A program made the translations under genes and the position numbers. A stretch of DNA of 64,000 nucleotides from Mortierella alpina (taxonomy: Eukaryota; Mortierellomycota; Mortierellomycetes; Mortierellales; Mortierellaceae), in assembly GCA_029449245.1 (NCBI GenBank), contig JANATF010000018.1, positions 434,001 through 498,000 on the forward strand, read 5' to 3'. The first letter of the stretch is position 1; each line of letters opens with the position of its first letter. Shown here one piece after another: positions 1 through 9,929 of this stretch. The notes under the pieces were generated by a model, which worked only from the letters and a program-made list of their open reading frames with translations, had not been told where the DNA came from and made no database searches.

Positions 1-318
1 TACACGCCATGGTAAGAAGAAAGGACACAGAATCATCGTGCAAGGAAAAAAATAGGGCCCTGGTCATTTTTCGAATAGAAAGTGTGCTTACCATTTTTTT
101 TTACTGTGGCCTCTGTAACGCCTTTTGGATGACTGAATTCTTTCCAAACCTGCTGGCGTTTTGTAGATCGAGACTGAGAGCTTGTGCCTGATTGCTGTCA
201 GCGCGGCGAAAGAAGATGGAGATCTTTTCTTGTGTTTTTTTTCCCTCGGTGTTACAATAAACAATTCTACGCTGTCACGTTTGTCCATGGCACTTGGGCA
301 GGGCGGCTGTTTTTGTAC
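1..318. other. Flank without recognisable gene
   Basis: I see no supportable coding region, RNA gene or repeat here. This is the left flank of the Harbinger insertion. Confidence 0.5.
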
Positions 319-321
319 CAG

Positions 322-342
322 AGCCTCATTCAATGGTGGATT
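322..342 (+). repeat. Harbinger left terminal inverted repeat
   Basis: This is a 21-bp repeat starting AGCCTCATTC. It matches the reverse complement of 3546-3566 at 20 of 21 positions. The preceding CAG (319-321) is the proposed target duplication. Confidence 0.85.
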
Positions 343-534
343 TCGAGAATGGTTTACGAAAATGGTTGGTCGAGACCTTCCGCATTCTGTCTTCTGGATT
401 GGAACTAAAATATTAAGGTTAGCCAATCATCTTTCGTGAATCAACTTACAATCCAACTTCAAAGTGCTCCTTTGAGAGGAAAAAAGAATTGGTTTTTTGA
501 CTCGAACACTCCTCTTTCTTCCTCAATCTCCACA

Positions 535-2137
535 ATGTCCCACCCCTACGATTTTTCGTCTGATGGCTTGAATCACAACAACAGCAGAAGTCACCTAGCA
601 TCGCCTACACCGTCCGACTCACCTACACCATTAATCACCTCTCCAGCTTTGCACCATTCCCAACTGTTCCCTCCGTTACCGATCCCGCAACCACAACCAA
701 GGCATTTTTATTATCAGCAGCAGCAGCAGCAACGACAACATCTTCCACCTTCAGAATCCTTTGTTCACAATCAACCTTTGTACACTGTCCCCTATCTGCC
801 CCAAGGTCGACCCGGTTTTCGAGCGATCACACCTCTTGACGACAACGTCCAGCCACCAATGTCAAAGCGAAGACACAATGAAATTCAACCGAAACCTCTC
901 CATCCTGTGCTTCGAGCAACACCGTCTGCGATTCCTAACCTCACAGCCAGCAGTACTCAAAGCGCAACTACAGCGTACTCTTCGGCCCCCGCGGCCTCCA
1001 CCTCAACCTCAGGAGCACCTACCTCGCATTCAGCGTTCACTCCTTCAGCATCCACACCTCTACCAACGACACCAAAGAGGAAAGATAAGTTTTGGATCCA
1101 GCCTGGTATGACAGCCTTTGTAGACTGGGTAACTCATCCTGACAATTACGCCAAGCTCAACAAAAAAAAAACCATCTCAGGAGAAAGGACTGTGGAGATA
1201 TACGACCAAATCGCTAAGTACGTCAATGCAGCCACAGCTGGCACTGAGAACAAGACGAACTGGGAACGCAACACTGTCAAGCAGAAATACCAGTATGCCA
1301 AGACGAAATACAGCGAAGCCAAGGAACTAAAGCTCGCCACCGGCGAAGGAGATGATGGACAGGTCCTACTCCGCGCCAGGATGCTAGAGGTGTGTCCTTA
1401 TTTCGACCGGTTTGATGCAGTCATGAGCGAAAGTCTTGCAAGAAACCCACTTCCTTTAGATGAAGGAGCTCGCGTAGTTGTTGAATCTTCGGAAGATAGC
1501 GATAGCGACTCAGACACGGAACATACCACACTTTCGGAGATAAATGGTACGTCTCTCTCTTTCCTCTTGTCTTCATTTATCCCTTGCAGTTAGCCTTATA
1601 ACACGGTATGTCCTCCGGTCTTTGACATAAATAGGTGCTGAGAGGGAACATAACACTGAGACGAGCAGCGGGCGTGCAACGAAGCGTACCAAACATGCTA
1701 AGCAAGTTAGTTATGCAGCAATGAGAGCGACACTGGACAGACTCAGCAACACCCCCAGTGCGAGTGCTGCTATACCTTCAAGAGTGGTCGGCAATGTCAA
1801 TACGGCTGGACAGGACGAAAGATGGGCTGACATACGACGTCGAGAGATGATACTTGAACAACGGGAATCAGACTGGCTTAAGAGGCAAGAAGCTACATTG
1901 AAGGTGCGTCTGGACGAGTTTGAGGCAGTATTGCAACGCCGTCGAGAGGAATTAGATCGAGAGAAGACTGAGTTATCTCAGGCGAAGATGGAGTTCGCTC
2001 AGACGAAGGTGGAGTTCGCCCAGGAGAAGTTGGAGTTCAAGAAAGAGGTGACAGATTTCAGGGCTGAACGCGATGAATTGATTCGAGAGAATACTCATTT
2101 GAAGGCTTTAGAATCAGTTCATACATCTAGAAAATGA
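535..2137 (+). CDS. Harbinger-associated Myb/SANT-like DNA-binding protein
   Basis: The proposed CDS is join(535..1546,1635..2137), 504 aa. The ATG at 535 opens the frame; the open frame further upstream has no earlier ATG. The intron begins GTACGT at 1547 and ends ATAAATAG at 1634, restoring the frame as ING-AER. Residues 1-180 are low-complexity and rich in Pro, Ser, Thr and Gln. Residues about 183-290 form a Trp-containing helical domain (KDKFWIQPGM, FVDWVTHPDNY, NWERNTVKQKY) of the Myb/SANT-like type that accompanies Harbinger transposases. An acidic Ser/Asp stretch follows. The last 100 residues are a strongly charged coiled coil with repeated K.EFAQ units. In this superfamily the Myb-like partner delivers the transposase to the element ends. 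It lies convergent to the transposase. This frame is intact, unlike its neighbour's. Confidence 0.75.
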
Positions 2138-2151
2138 TATCTATTGTTCAA

Positions 2152-3378
2152 TCATGCTGCGTGTCTATCCCTGTTTCGTAATACCCGAGCCATGAGTCTG
2201 TCCCTTTTTGCCACTGCCTCTGGCCGAGCATAGTTATCCATCGGCGCCTCCTCTTCGTCATATATAACTACTTGGTCATCCTCCTCCATAACAAGGTCTT
2301 CTACCTCATCCGCTCCACCGTGCAAGCGAATAAAATTGTGAATTACCACACATGCCTTGATTCAGCTGGAGACCTTCGGAACGTGCGACCGTCTGTCTAT
2401 CTTGACTGGTAGGTTTTTTAGGGACTGGAACTTGAGCTTGAGCATTCCGAATCCATGCTCTACCTTGACGCGTGCACTACCATGGAATCGATTGAATCTG
2501 GCTTGATCGCCAGCTGCGGCCTTGTAGCGGGGTATCACAGTACGAGTCAGACCATAGGCGGCGTCAGCCAGAACGTATTCCTTTCCTTGAAAGTAATTCT
2601 CGGGATTACTGTGGAGCGAGGTCCTTTTGAACGCATTGGAGTCATGCATTGAGCCAACGTAGCCAGTCGCAAAATAGATGAAACGTCCTTCGTGGTCGCA
2701 AACAGCAGTGGCTCCCATCGCGTTGGTGCACTTTCGGGTGACCCAAGAGGCCGGGTCGTAGGAAGGAGCCTTATCAAAAGGAAAAGGTATGCCGTCGACA
2801 GCTCCGATGCAGTTGGGAAATCCCTTCTCCTTCTTGAACCAGCGCTTGATAACAGATTTCCTTGCCTCATCCGGCCACACTACGAACTGATCCCAAAGGT
2901 CCTCTATGGCAAGAATACATCGCCAAGTGTAGTTGTGTACGGTTCCTGTACCAACGCCAAAGATCTTGGAGACATTGGAGACAGATATCCCTTTCGTACC
3001 AAGCCGAAATAAGGTGATTTTCAGTTGAGTGGCTACAGGTGCCTGTGGTACGTTTCCGGCCGGCGCGAAGTGATGGCTATCACTTATCAAGTCCCTCAAC
3101 GCAGCGAACTGGGCTGGCGTAAGGCGAACCATGCTTTGAAAGTGTCCTGGAGGATAATTGTCAAGAACCCTGTCTCTCAAATCCGTTGAGAAAGGTAGGC
3201 GTGTTCGTGGTTGATGGTACCGATTCTGTTCCAGATACTGAACGATGTCCAGTAGCAACTCAACCCTCTCCCGACGATCAGGATTGGGATCATCGTGGTA
3301 CTCCTGCAATGCCGTGATAGTTGCATTCCCATAGCCCATGACGAGCAGCTGCTTCCGAGTGTATCGGCGTCGAGGCAT
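2152..3378 (-). pseudogene. Harbinger DDE transposase with in-frame stop
   Basis: The frame opens at an ATG at 3378 (MPRRRYTRKQLL) and shows the DDE_Tnp_4 pattern. There is an N-terminal helical region, a helix-turn-helix stretch (KGISVSNVSKIFGVGTGT), then AVDG, the second acidic residue in YVLADAAYG and the Glu in VKVEHGFGMLK. The reading frame is stopped by TGA at 2362-2364 (codon 339), immediately before IKACVVIHNFIRLH. That segment is the conserved C-terminal block of this family and continues in the same frame to 2152. Related transposases usually have Trp before this block, so a TGG-to-TGA change is the likely lesion (inference). No plausible intron removes the stop. Without it the protein would be 408 aa. 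The product is truncated after the catalytic residues and is probably non-functional unless the stop is read through. Confidence 0.8.
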
Positions 3379-3545
3379 GATAATAATAATGACAAGGATA
3401 AAGAGGAAACGTCCTTCGTTCGAACAGAACTTGCGCACCACCTCACTCTTCTGTTCTGGACCTAGAGTCGCACAAAAGAAAAAAAAACTAGTCTTGTACA
3501 CGAACCAATAATATCTATAATCCAATATGAAAAATCCATGCTCAG

Positions 3546-3566
3546 AATCCACCGTTGAATGAGGCT
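3546..3566 (-). repeat. Harbinger right terminal inverted repeat
   Basis: This is the inverted partner of 322-342 with one C/T difference. It is followed by CAG at 3567-3569, matching the CAG at the left boundary. Confidence 0.85.
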
Positions 3567-3569
3567 CAG

Positions 3570-4600
3570 GTTGCTGGGAGATGGCGGTATGTGTCTGTGC
3601 TGCCCCTGAATATTCTTGCGTGTTGCCAGCCAATCAGACCATGTGCTCGAATTGCACAAAGACTTATCGAGGGCCTCGCCTTTTTTTCGCCTCTTTCACC
3701 ACGCCCTTTTCCCTTTTCCCTTTTGTCCGTCGAAACACCCGCGGTTCTGCAATTGTCCTCCTTCCTCTCATCAAGCATCCACCAAGTGTCTTTTCTTCCT
3801 TTTCTCAGATCTTGCCGGCCATACCCTTGTGACTTTTCTTAGCCTGACTCTTTAACAGCATCCAGTCGTCTCACCAGCGATACCCACCGGGAACTGCCTT
3901 CAGGTACGCCAGCAAAATGCTGTGATTTGATAAACAGTGGACATGAAAGAAACAAAAAGTAGCTCAACAGTTCCCAATTCCATAACCATCCAGCAGTTCC
4001 CTGAGTCCAAGAAGACGCGCCTGAAGAGTCAATTACGCGTCTGCCTTCCTCAGGACTATCGAGGTTACTCTTCTCCGAAAGCACCATTGCATCAACAGAG
4101 TAAGTGTGGTTGTCAGCGCGAGAGAGTAGGAGCTATGCTACAGATTACAAGCTAACCAATGGTCAAACCAACTTTTGCCGCAGACTGACCACCGCTGAGT
4201 TGAGCTACATAAAGTCGTCACCTTCAACAGTGCTTGCTACCCACATCGACTCTCTTCTTCGACCATCTCGGACCGACTGGGTGGGATACCGTTCAAAGTC
4301 ATCGTCTATTACCCCATTCCAGGTAAGGCACTCGAGTTTGTACTTTTTTAAGATCTACCCATGGGTACTTGTGCGGCTGCTAACTGAAGAAATCGCCCCT
4401 TGGTTTTGCATCCCATAGCGCTGCAGCCGTTGGTTCTCATTGTCATCTTTTCTTTGCTTCTCACTCTGAACTCGGCGAGATAGCCTTCATATTATAAAAG
4501 GTATGAGCAACGCACAACCTTCCTTGACTTTTTTGCTGCATCCACTCAAAGCAGGCACTTACCCTATCTTTGTCCATCTTCTTAGATACATCAGTACGCC
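3570..4600 (+). promoter_or_regulatory. Upstream region of NACHT gene A with probable spliced leader
   Basis: There is no supportable protein gene. From about 4040 the sequence resembles the leader of NACHT gene C (about 40860 onward): a block around GGTTACTCTTCTCCGAAAGC, a donor-like GAGTAAGTG, the block around CTCTTCTTCGACCATCTC, and a CAG followed by GTAAGGCACTCGAG at 4320. The last pairs with CAG followed by GTACGACACTCGGA at 41145. This suggests a conserved, intron-containing 5' untranslated leader shared by genes A and C. Confidence 0.4.
4493..4500 (+). promoter_or_regulatory. TATA-like box upstream of NACHT gene A
   Basis: TATAAAAG lies 100 bp before the ATG at 4601. It could be the core promoter, or it could lie inside a longer spliced leader. 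Confidence 0.35.
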
Positions 4601-7600
4601 ATGACCAATCCTTCCAAAGCTTCACCACCCGCAACGAACTCCTCTGGGAAATCCAACCTGAACGCAGATGACGACCACAATTCGATCTCGTCGCAGCACG
4701 TTAGAAAGCGGGACAAGTTTCTCAACTTTTTTCGTTCGCCCAAGTCTGAGGAGATGGTCAACCCTCAAGCGCATCTCCAGAACATTCCAGCTATGAGCGC
4801 CGACGCTGGAGTCTCGGCCGATAACGTGGACTCGCCGCTCACACTAGAGTCGCAGTTGAGGAGGAAAGCTCGCTCTGATATCTTTTCTGAAAACGTGAAC
4901 AAACCCGCCGCCCAGATCGACGTGCCAAAACTTGGCGCGCGCATCCAGAGCACCCCTCAGCTTGCCTTGTGCAGCAGCCTTCTCCTCAAGATCCAAGCTA
5001 TGGCCTTGGACGACAACGACGACGACAATGTTCAAAGCGGGACTGCTCCAGACCAGGGGACCTCAGATGAAGCACAGGGCGTTGCCGCCTCGCACAACAG
5101 CCTGACCGATCCAACACATCTCGAGTGGATCAAAGCTATCGAGACTGACACGATTGAGCAGCATCACATCCACTGGCTGGGAACCAGCATGGTTAAGGAG
5201 TTTCTCGAGGACGCAGTCAAGGACTTGGCTGCCATCGAAGAAGTCGTCCTCCTTGGACCTGTTCTTGACCGTGAACACTACCGCAAATTACTCAATTGCT
5301 TCATCTCCGAGTTTGAAAAGGCCAAGATGTTGGATGTCCATCTGCTCCAGGGCCTCATCCAACTCGTCCAGTGTGCCTCGGAAGGATACTTGGACGCCGA
5401 TGATCTCATCAAGATCTTGAGCCTTCTCCGAGAACAGTTACAGAACACGCATCAACAGTCGCCCGAGCATCCGTATCACCTCTCGCTGGCCGTCTCACGA
5501 CTCCTTGATGTCATGGCAGAACACAATGTCCAAGATGTGAAGCGTGTGGAAGAACATGCACCGTTGTCAGAGGTTCTCTCGAGCCTGAGGAACAACTCGG
5601 ACCCCTTCTTGATGTACCAAGCCTCGTACGCTTACCAGGCTTTACAGTATGTCCCCGATGACGAGACCGCAGTGCAGGCAGTCCTGCGACACTCGATCGG
5701 AATCGCCAACAGTCTCGTCCAGATCTCGGGTGTGTTCAAGATGGACCTCAAGTCGGTGCTCGATGGACTCGGAGGCCTACAAGAGGCTCTCGGCAGCACC
5801 ATCGAAGCTGCCAAGTCAGGTTACGAGGGCTTTCTCTCGCTCATGGATAGCGGACGTGGGGTCTTTAACAGCTTGAAGGACGGGCTTGGAACAGGACAGA
5901 AACGTGTATGGTATCCAAGTATCCGCGCAGCGGAGGGTTTCTGTCGGCGGGGTCAGCTTGCAGATCTGAACCAATTGATTGTCGAAGCACCTTGCCGTCA
6001 GGATCCGCTGTTCCAGTGGGGTATCTGCCAGTTGTTGGGCGAGATGGCAGCGGACGAGACCTGGGAGGCGACTGCTCGTCAGCAGGCGAGAGATCTTCTT
6101 GTGGATCTCTATAGGAACGATACAGAGTGGGCACAGGACGAGAGTGTCCAAGGTTGGATGGTGGCTGCCTTTGAACAGATCGGAAACACATCCGATCCTG
6201 CCATCAAGGACCACGCCCACCATCTGCTGGATGTCTTGAACAAGAACGGAGGCTCAGCTACAACAGCGACCACGCACTCGTACCCGTTGAAGGCCAATCT
6301 TCCGATGCCAAGAACATCGCCCTTGCTCGATCGTGTTCAAAAGATCCCTTACGTCGAGTATGATCTACACAAACTCAAACGGCAGCGGCTACAAGACCAC
6401 AAGCGGGCAGTTTACATCCCTCCAATGGCTAAATCAAGCCAGAAGGCTCCAAAGGACGACGTGTTCCCTTTGATGGAAAAGGTGTCCGAGTTCCTGACGA
6501 GTGAGCGGCAGGTGATGCTGATTCTGGGTGATTCGGGAGCTGGAAAGTCGACCTTCAACCTAAATCTAGAGTGCGAGATCTGGAGTCATTACCAGTGCGG
6601 TGGACGGATTCCGCTGTTCATCAACATGCCAGCTCTAAGCAGACCCGAGAGTGAACTGATTGCAGAGCAGCTGAGGACGCACGGCTTTTCAGACGATCAG
6701 ATCCAGGAACTAAGGCTACATCGCCAGCTGATCGTCATCTGTGATGGTTACGACGAGAGCCAGCTCACTATCAACATTCATACCAGCAATCAATTGAACC
6801 GCTCAGGACAATGGGATGTCAAGCTGGTGGTGAGCTGCCGAAGCCAGTATCTCGGTCGTGAGTACCGCGAGTGGTTTGCGCCTCAGGAGAGTGACCACTA
6901 CTGCGCACCAGCTCTCCATCTATTCCAAGAAGCCGTCATTACTCCCTTCTCGAGGTGCCAGATCGAGGATTATGTCGAGCGCTATGTCCCACTCGAACCG
7001 AGGCCGTGGAAGACCGAAGATTATATGGAGAAGCTGACGAACATTCCCAACCTGATGGATCTGGTCGCCAATCCCTTTCTTCTGATCCTGTCATTGGGAG
7101 CCTTACCCAGTGTTGTCAAGGACAAGAAGGATCTCACCACGGTCCGGATCACGCGTGTCGCGCTTTATGACAGCTTTGTCCAGCATTGGATCGGAGCCAA
7201 CAAACGCCGTCTTCAGAAGCAAAAATTGGAACCGAGCAGCCGAGCTGTTCTTGCAGAATTGGTGGACGATGATTTCGAGTTGTACGGGATTGACTATCAA
7301 AAGCGCCTGGCGGCTGCCATCTTTCTACAGCAGGAAGGTAGACCCGTTGTGGATTACACGCATAAGCGAGACAAGCTGTCCTGGAAAGTCGACTTTTTTG
7401 GTCCAGAGGTGGAACCGACCCTCCTGAGGAGCTGCAGTCTGTTGAACCGTGTGGGTAACCAGTACCGATTCATCCATCGATCGATTTTGGAATATTTCTA
7501 CTCGCGATATATTCGCGAGCCACAGAGGAATGTCGACAACCTCGATGACGTTCCTACTTCGGATGCTGCTGTGGTTCAGCCCATTGCCGATCATCCTCTG

Positions 7601-8845
7601 TCGCAGAAAAGTCTCGTCGGTGAGCCCTCCATCATTCAGTTCCTGTGCGAGCGTGTGCAAGAGGCGGCCGAGTACAAGGAGCAGCTCCTCGCAATCATCG
7701 AGCAATCAAAAACAGATCCGGTTGCTAGTCAAGCAGCCTCGAACGCCATAACGATCTTGGTTCGAGCCGGTGTCATGTTCAATGGGGCTGATCTGCAAGG
7801 GATCCGGATTCCTGGAGCAGACCTGAGCGGTGGGCTGATTGATTCTGCACAGCTTCAGGGAGCCGACTTGACAAAAGCCAACTTTCGCAATATTTGGCTC
7901 CGTCAAGCTAATCTGAGCAACGCGCAGATGGAGGACGTCCGATTTGGCGAATATCCGTATCTTGAGGAAGAAAGCCAAGTGACATCGTGCGCGTACTCTC
8001 CGAGCAGGAAGACACTTGCTATTGGCCTCGGCGGTGGCACCATTAGCTTGTACAACACCGCAACTTGGGAGAAGATACGTAAACTAAGCGGCCACACTGG
8101 CCGGGTTTTCAGCGTGGTGTTTTCGCCAAGCGGCCAGCGGATTGCCTCGGGGAGTGACGACAACACGGTGCGGCTCTGGGACGCACAAACCGGTGCACCT
8201 GGTGCCATTCTAAGCGGCCACACTGACCAGGTTAGATGCGTGGTGTTTTCGCCAAGCGGCCAGCAGATTGCCTCGGGCAGTCGAGACAACACGGTGCGGC
8301 TCTGGGACGCACAAACCGGTGCACCTGGTGCCATCCTAAGCGGCCACACCGGCTGGGTTAGAAGCGTGGTGTTTTCGCCAAGCGGCCAGCAGATTGTCTC
8401 GGGGAGTGACGACAACACGGTGCGGCTCTGGGACGCACAAACCGGTGCACCTGGTGCCATTCTAAGCGGCCACACTGACCAGGTTAGAAGCGTGGTGTTT
8501 TCGCCAAGCGGCCAGCTGATTGCCTCGGGAAGTGAGGACAAGACAGTGCGGCTCTGGGATGTGAAATCAGGTCTTTCTTTGGCTATCGTAAAGGATTTCC
8601 ATGGTGCGATCTCGTCAATCGCATGGAACGCAAGTGCACACGGCAGTTACATATCAACTGGCTGCGGCGATAAATCCGTTCGTATGTGGAAGGTCAAAGG
8701 AACCTGTAATCCCGTGTCTGTGCACCTGGTCTGGAGTTCTTGCCATGGCGCTCTTGTTGTATCAGGTACCAACATCTTGAACACGCAGGGTTTAAGCGGT
8801 ACAAATAGGAAACTCTTAGAGCAACGCGGCGCTATCAGCAACTAG
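4601..8845 (+). CDS. NACHT-pentapeptide-WD40 NLR-like protein (gene A)
   Basis: A single 1414-aa frame starts at ATG 4601. Residues 1-90 are low complexity. A helical region follows, starting near DIFSENVNKP (about residue 90) and containing ADDLIKIL and CAWYP-like motifs shared with genes B and C. The NACHT NTPase has Walker A GDSGAGKST at residue 643 and Walker B ICDGYDE near 714, followed by SCRSQYL and the winged-helix-like region. Residues about 1059-1121 are pentapeptide-like repeats (FNGADLQGIRIPGADLSGG). WD40 blades run from about 1127 to 1364: one degenerate, four nearly identical and one terminal. A conserved tail ends LLEQRGAISN. In fungi this STAND architecture serves as an innate or allorecognition receptor: ligand binding to the WD40 array drives NACHT oligomerisation. 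The effector function is unknown because no recognised N-terminal death-inducing domain is visible. With only about six blades the propeller may be incomplete or variable between strains. Confidence 0.9.
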   Translation: MTNPSKASPPATNSSGKSNLNADDDHNSISSQHVRKRDKFLNFFRSPKSEEMVNPQAHLQNIPAMSADAGVSADNVDSPLTLESQLRRKARSDIFSENVNKPAAQIDVPKLGARIQSTPQLALCSSLLLKIQAMALDDNDDDNVQSGTAPDQGTSDEAQGVAASHNSLTDPTHLEWIKAIETDTIEQHHIHWLGTSMVKEFLEDAVKDLAAIEEVVLLGPVLDREHYRKLLNCFISEFEKAKMLDVHLLQGLIQLVQCASEGYLDADDLIKILSLLREQLQNTHQQSPEHPYHLSLAVSRLLDVMAEHNVQDVKRVEEHAPLSEVLSSLRNNSDPFLMYQASYAYQALQYVPDDETAVQAVLRHSIGIANSLVQISGVFKMDLKSVLDGLGGLQEALGSTIEAAKSGYEGFLSLMDSGRGVFNSLKDGLGTGQKRVWYPSIRAAEGFCRRGQLADLNQLIVEAPCRQDPLFQWGICQLLGEMAADETWEATARQQARDLLVDLYRNDTEWAQDESVQGWMVAAFEQIGNTSDPAIKDHAHHLLDVLNKNGGSATTATTHSYPLKANLPMPRTSPLLDRVQKIPYVEYDLHKLKRQRLQDHKRAVYIPPMAKSSQKAPKDDVFPLMEKVSEFLTSERQVMLILGDSGAGKSTFNLNLECEIWSHYQCGGRIPLFINMPALSRPESELIAEQLRTHGFSDDQIQELRLHRQLIVICDGYDESQLTINIHTSNQLNRSGQWDVKLVVSCRSQYLGREYREWFAPQESDHYCAPALHLFQEAVITPFSRCQIEDYVERYVPLEPRPWKTEDYMEKLTNIPNLMDLVANPFLLILSLGALPSVVKDKKDLTTVRITRVALYDSFVQHWIGANKRRLQKQKLEPSSRAVLAELVDDDFELYGIDYQKRLAAAIFLQQEGRPVVDYTHKRDKLSWKVDFFGPEVEPTLLRSCSLLNRVGNQYRFIHRSILEYFYSRYIREPQRNVDNLDDVPTSDAAVVQPIADHPLSQKSLVGEPSIIQFLCERVQEAAEYKEQLLAIIEQSKTDPVASQAASNAITILVRAGVMFNGADLQGIRIPGADLSGGLIDSAQLQGADLTKANFRNIWLRQANLSNAQMEDVRFGEYPYLEEESQVTSCAYSPSRKTLAIGLGGGTISLYNTATWEKIRKLSGHTGRVFSVVFSPSGQRIASGSDDNTVRLWDAQTGAPGAILSGHTDQVRCVVFSPSGQQIASGSRDNTVRLWDAQTGAPGAILSGHTGWVRSVVFSPSGQQIVSGSDDNTVRLWDAQTGAPGAILSGHTDQVRSVVFSPSGQLIASGSEDKTVRLWDVKSGLSLAIVKDFHGAISSIAWNASAHGSYISTGCGDKSVRMWKVKGTCNPVSVHLVWSSCHGALVVSGTNILNTQGLSGTNRKLLEQRGAISN
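8087..8590 (+). repeat. Four near-identical 126-bp WD40 coding repeats
   Basis: Units start at 8087, 8213, 8339 and 8465, an exact 126-bp period (42 residues, one blade each). Most codons are identical at nucleotide level. Differences cluster at the codons for GRVFS, DQVRC, GWVRS and DQVRS, at SGSDD, SGSRD and SGSED, and at a few others. The fourth unit diverges at its 3' end. This is the high-internal-conservation pattern known from fungal NWD genes. Confidence 0.9.
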
Positions 8846-9157
8846 ATTTCTATGGAAGAGCCGTAGGTGTAAATAGTATGTATTAGGACCTACACACTCG
8901 TCTCCTACAATATCAGATTTGCAACTCATTTTCTTGTTTATGGGTTATACAAATTACACGCCTACACACGACTTTTGGCTTCGGCAAAAGTCCGACTTTT
9001 TGTATTTGCATATATGCGAATGGACACATGCCCACAACAGCATTAGCATCAGCATAAGCATATCAATATCCGAGTGAACAAAGTCAGCCTCAAAATCAAC
9101 ATGATCATCTTCTTCTTCAACAACAGCAGTAGCAGCAGCAACAACAATACCAAATGT
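8846..9157. other. Intergenic, no feature seen
   Basis: This is the 3' flank of NACHT gene A. It contains a short CAG/CAA-rich stretch near 9120-9145, just before the MITE. No gene is supported. Confidence 0.5.
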
Positions 9158-9345
9158 TACAGCCCTGAACTAGCGAGCAACTCGCTACGTGAGCGAGCGC
9201 TTGCATTTGTTGCCCGCTCACTACAGCAATTGCACTTCTACTATCTTCCATATTCTGTGTTGGCCCCGGAAGGCCTCCAGTTTTTCTGAAGTACTATGAT
9301 CTTAGCGAGCGAGCGCCCGTAAAGATTTGCTCGTTCAGGGCTGTA
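9158..9345. mobile_element. hAT-derived MITE, 188 bp
   Basis: The ends are TACAGCCCTGAAC and its inverted partner, differing from the neighbouring full hAT element (9930-12747) at one position. The interior keeps the subterminal AGCGAGC motifs and a stretch matching 9975-10035 of the hAT element (CTCGCTACGTGAGCGAGC, then CGCTCACTACAGCA). It codes for nothing and looks like an internal-deletion derivative. The 8-bp flanks (CCAAATGT and GGCACATC) do not match, so no target duplication can be claimed. Confidence 0.75.
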
Positions 9346-9921
9346 GGCACATCTGTAGCAGTTCACGGACCACTCAACCGCGGGATTGATCAGCCAGTCG
9401 CCAGGTCCCAGGTCCTCTCAGGCAAATTTGACCTTCCAGTGTCCAGTGAGTGTTCTACTAAGGCAGCTGCTGCATCTGGCTGTGATGGCGAGATCTAATA
9501 TCTTGACTAGAGAGTGCTTCTCGCGCCGAAGCTTTGAAAACATGTAGCATTTCGGCGCGATATCCTGTCGGGCTGCGAAACGGTGGTCCTACAGCATGTA
9601 GAGCGCCTCCGCAGCAGCACAGCTCCACAGCAGCGTGTAGAACACGGTGTTGTTGGGCCTGAACTCATGACTATCTACACGGAACTATCGAAGCGGCGTC
9701 CTTTCTCTCGAATTTTTTTTTGCCAGGTGGAAGATCAGAGCGTCAGAATGGTCTTGAAAATCAGAGAGGTGGACAACCTGACGTGTGGGACTTGTCCAAG
9801 GAGTGATAGAATGGAGGTGTTCGTGTTCAAGTCCTCGCACCCACCCTCAGGTTCCTGACGCTAGGAGAGGAGGTGTCAAAGGGCTGTTTTTCACGTGGTA
9901 TGGCAGCGGAATGGTGGATCG
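9346..9921. other. Spacer between MITE and hAT element
   Basis: No coding region is supported. There is an imperfect local repeat (GCGCCGAAGC, CGGCGCGATA) and short pyrimidine runs, but nothing recognisable. Confidence 0.4.
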
Positions 9922-9929
9922 AACTCTCT

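Larger units (their letters stand above)
322..3566. mobile_element. PIF/Harbinger DNA transposon, 3.2 kb
   Basis: The element is bounded by 21-bp terminal inverted repeats (322-342 and 3546-3566, one mismatch) that begin AGCCTCATTCAA. Each is flanked by the trinucleotide CAG (319-321 and 3567-3569). PIF/Harbinger elements make 3-bp target duplications, commonly TWA or CWG, so CAG fits. Inside are the two genes expected of the superfamily, in convergent orientation: a Myb/SANT-like DNA-binding partner (+) and a DDE_4-type transposase (-). The structure is complete, but the transposase frame contains one TGA, so the copy is probably no longer autonomous. The near-identical ends suggest the insertion is not ancient. 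Confidence 0.85.

Noticed and set aside
7903-8541. 212-codon minus-strand frame opposite the WD40 repeats of NACHT gene A
   Set aside because: It is an antisense shadow created by the 126-bp coding repeats; its own repeats mirror them and it has no domain.
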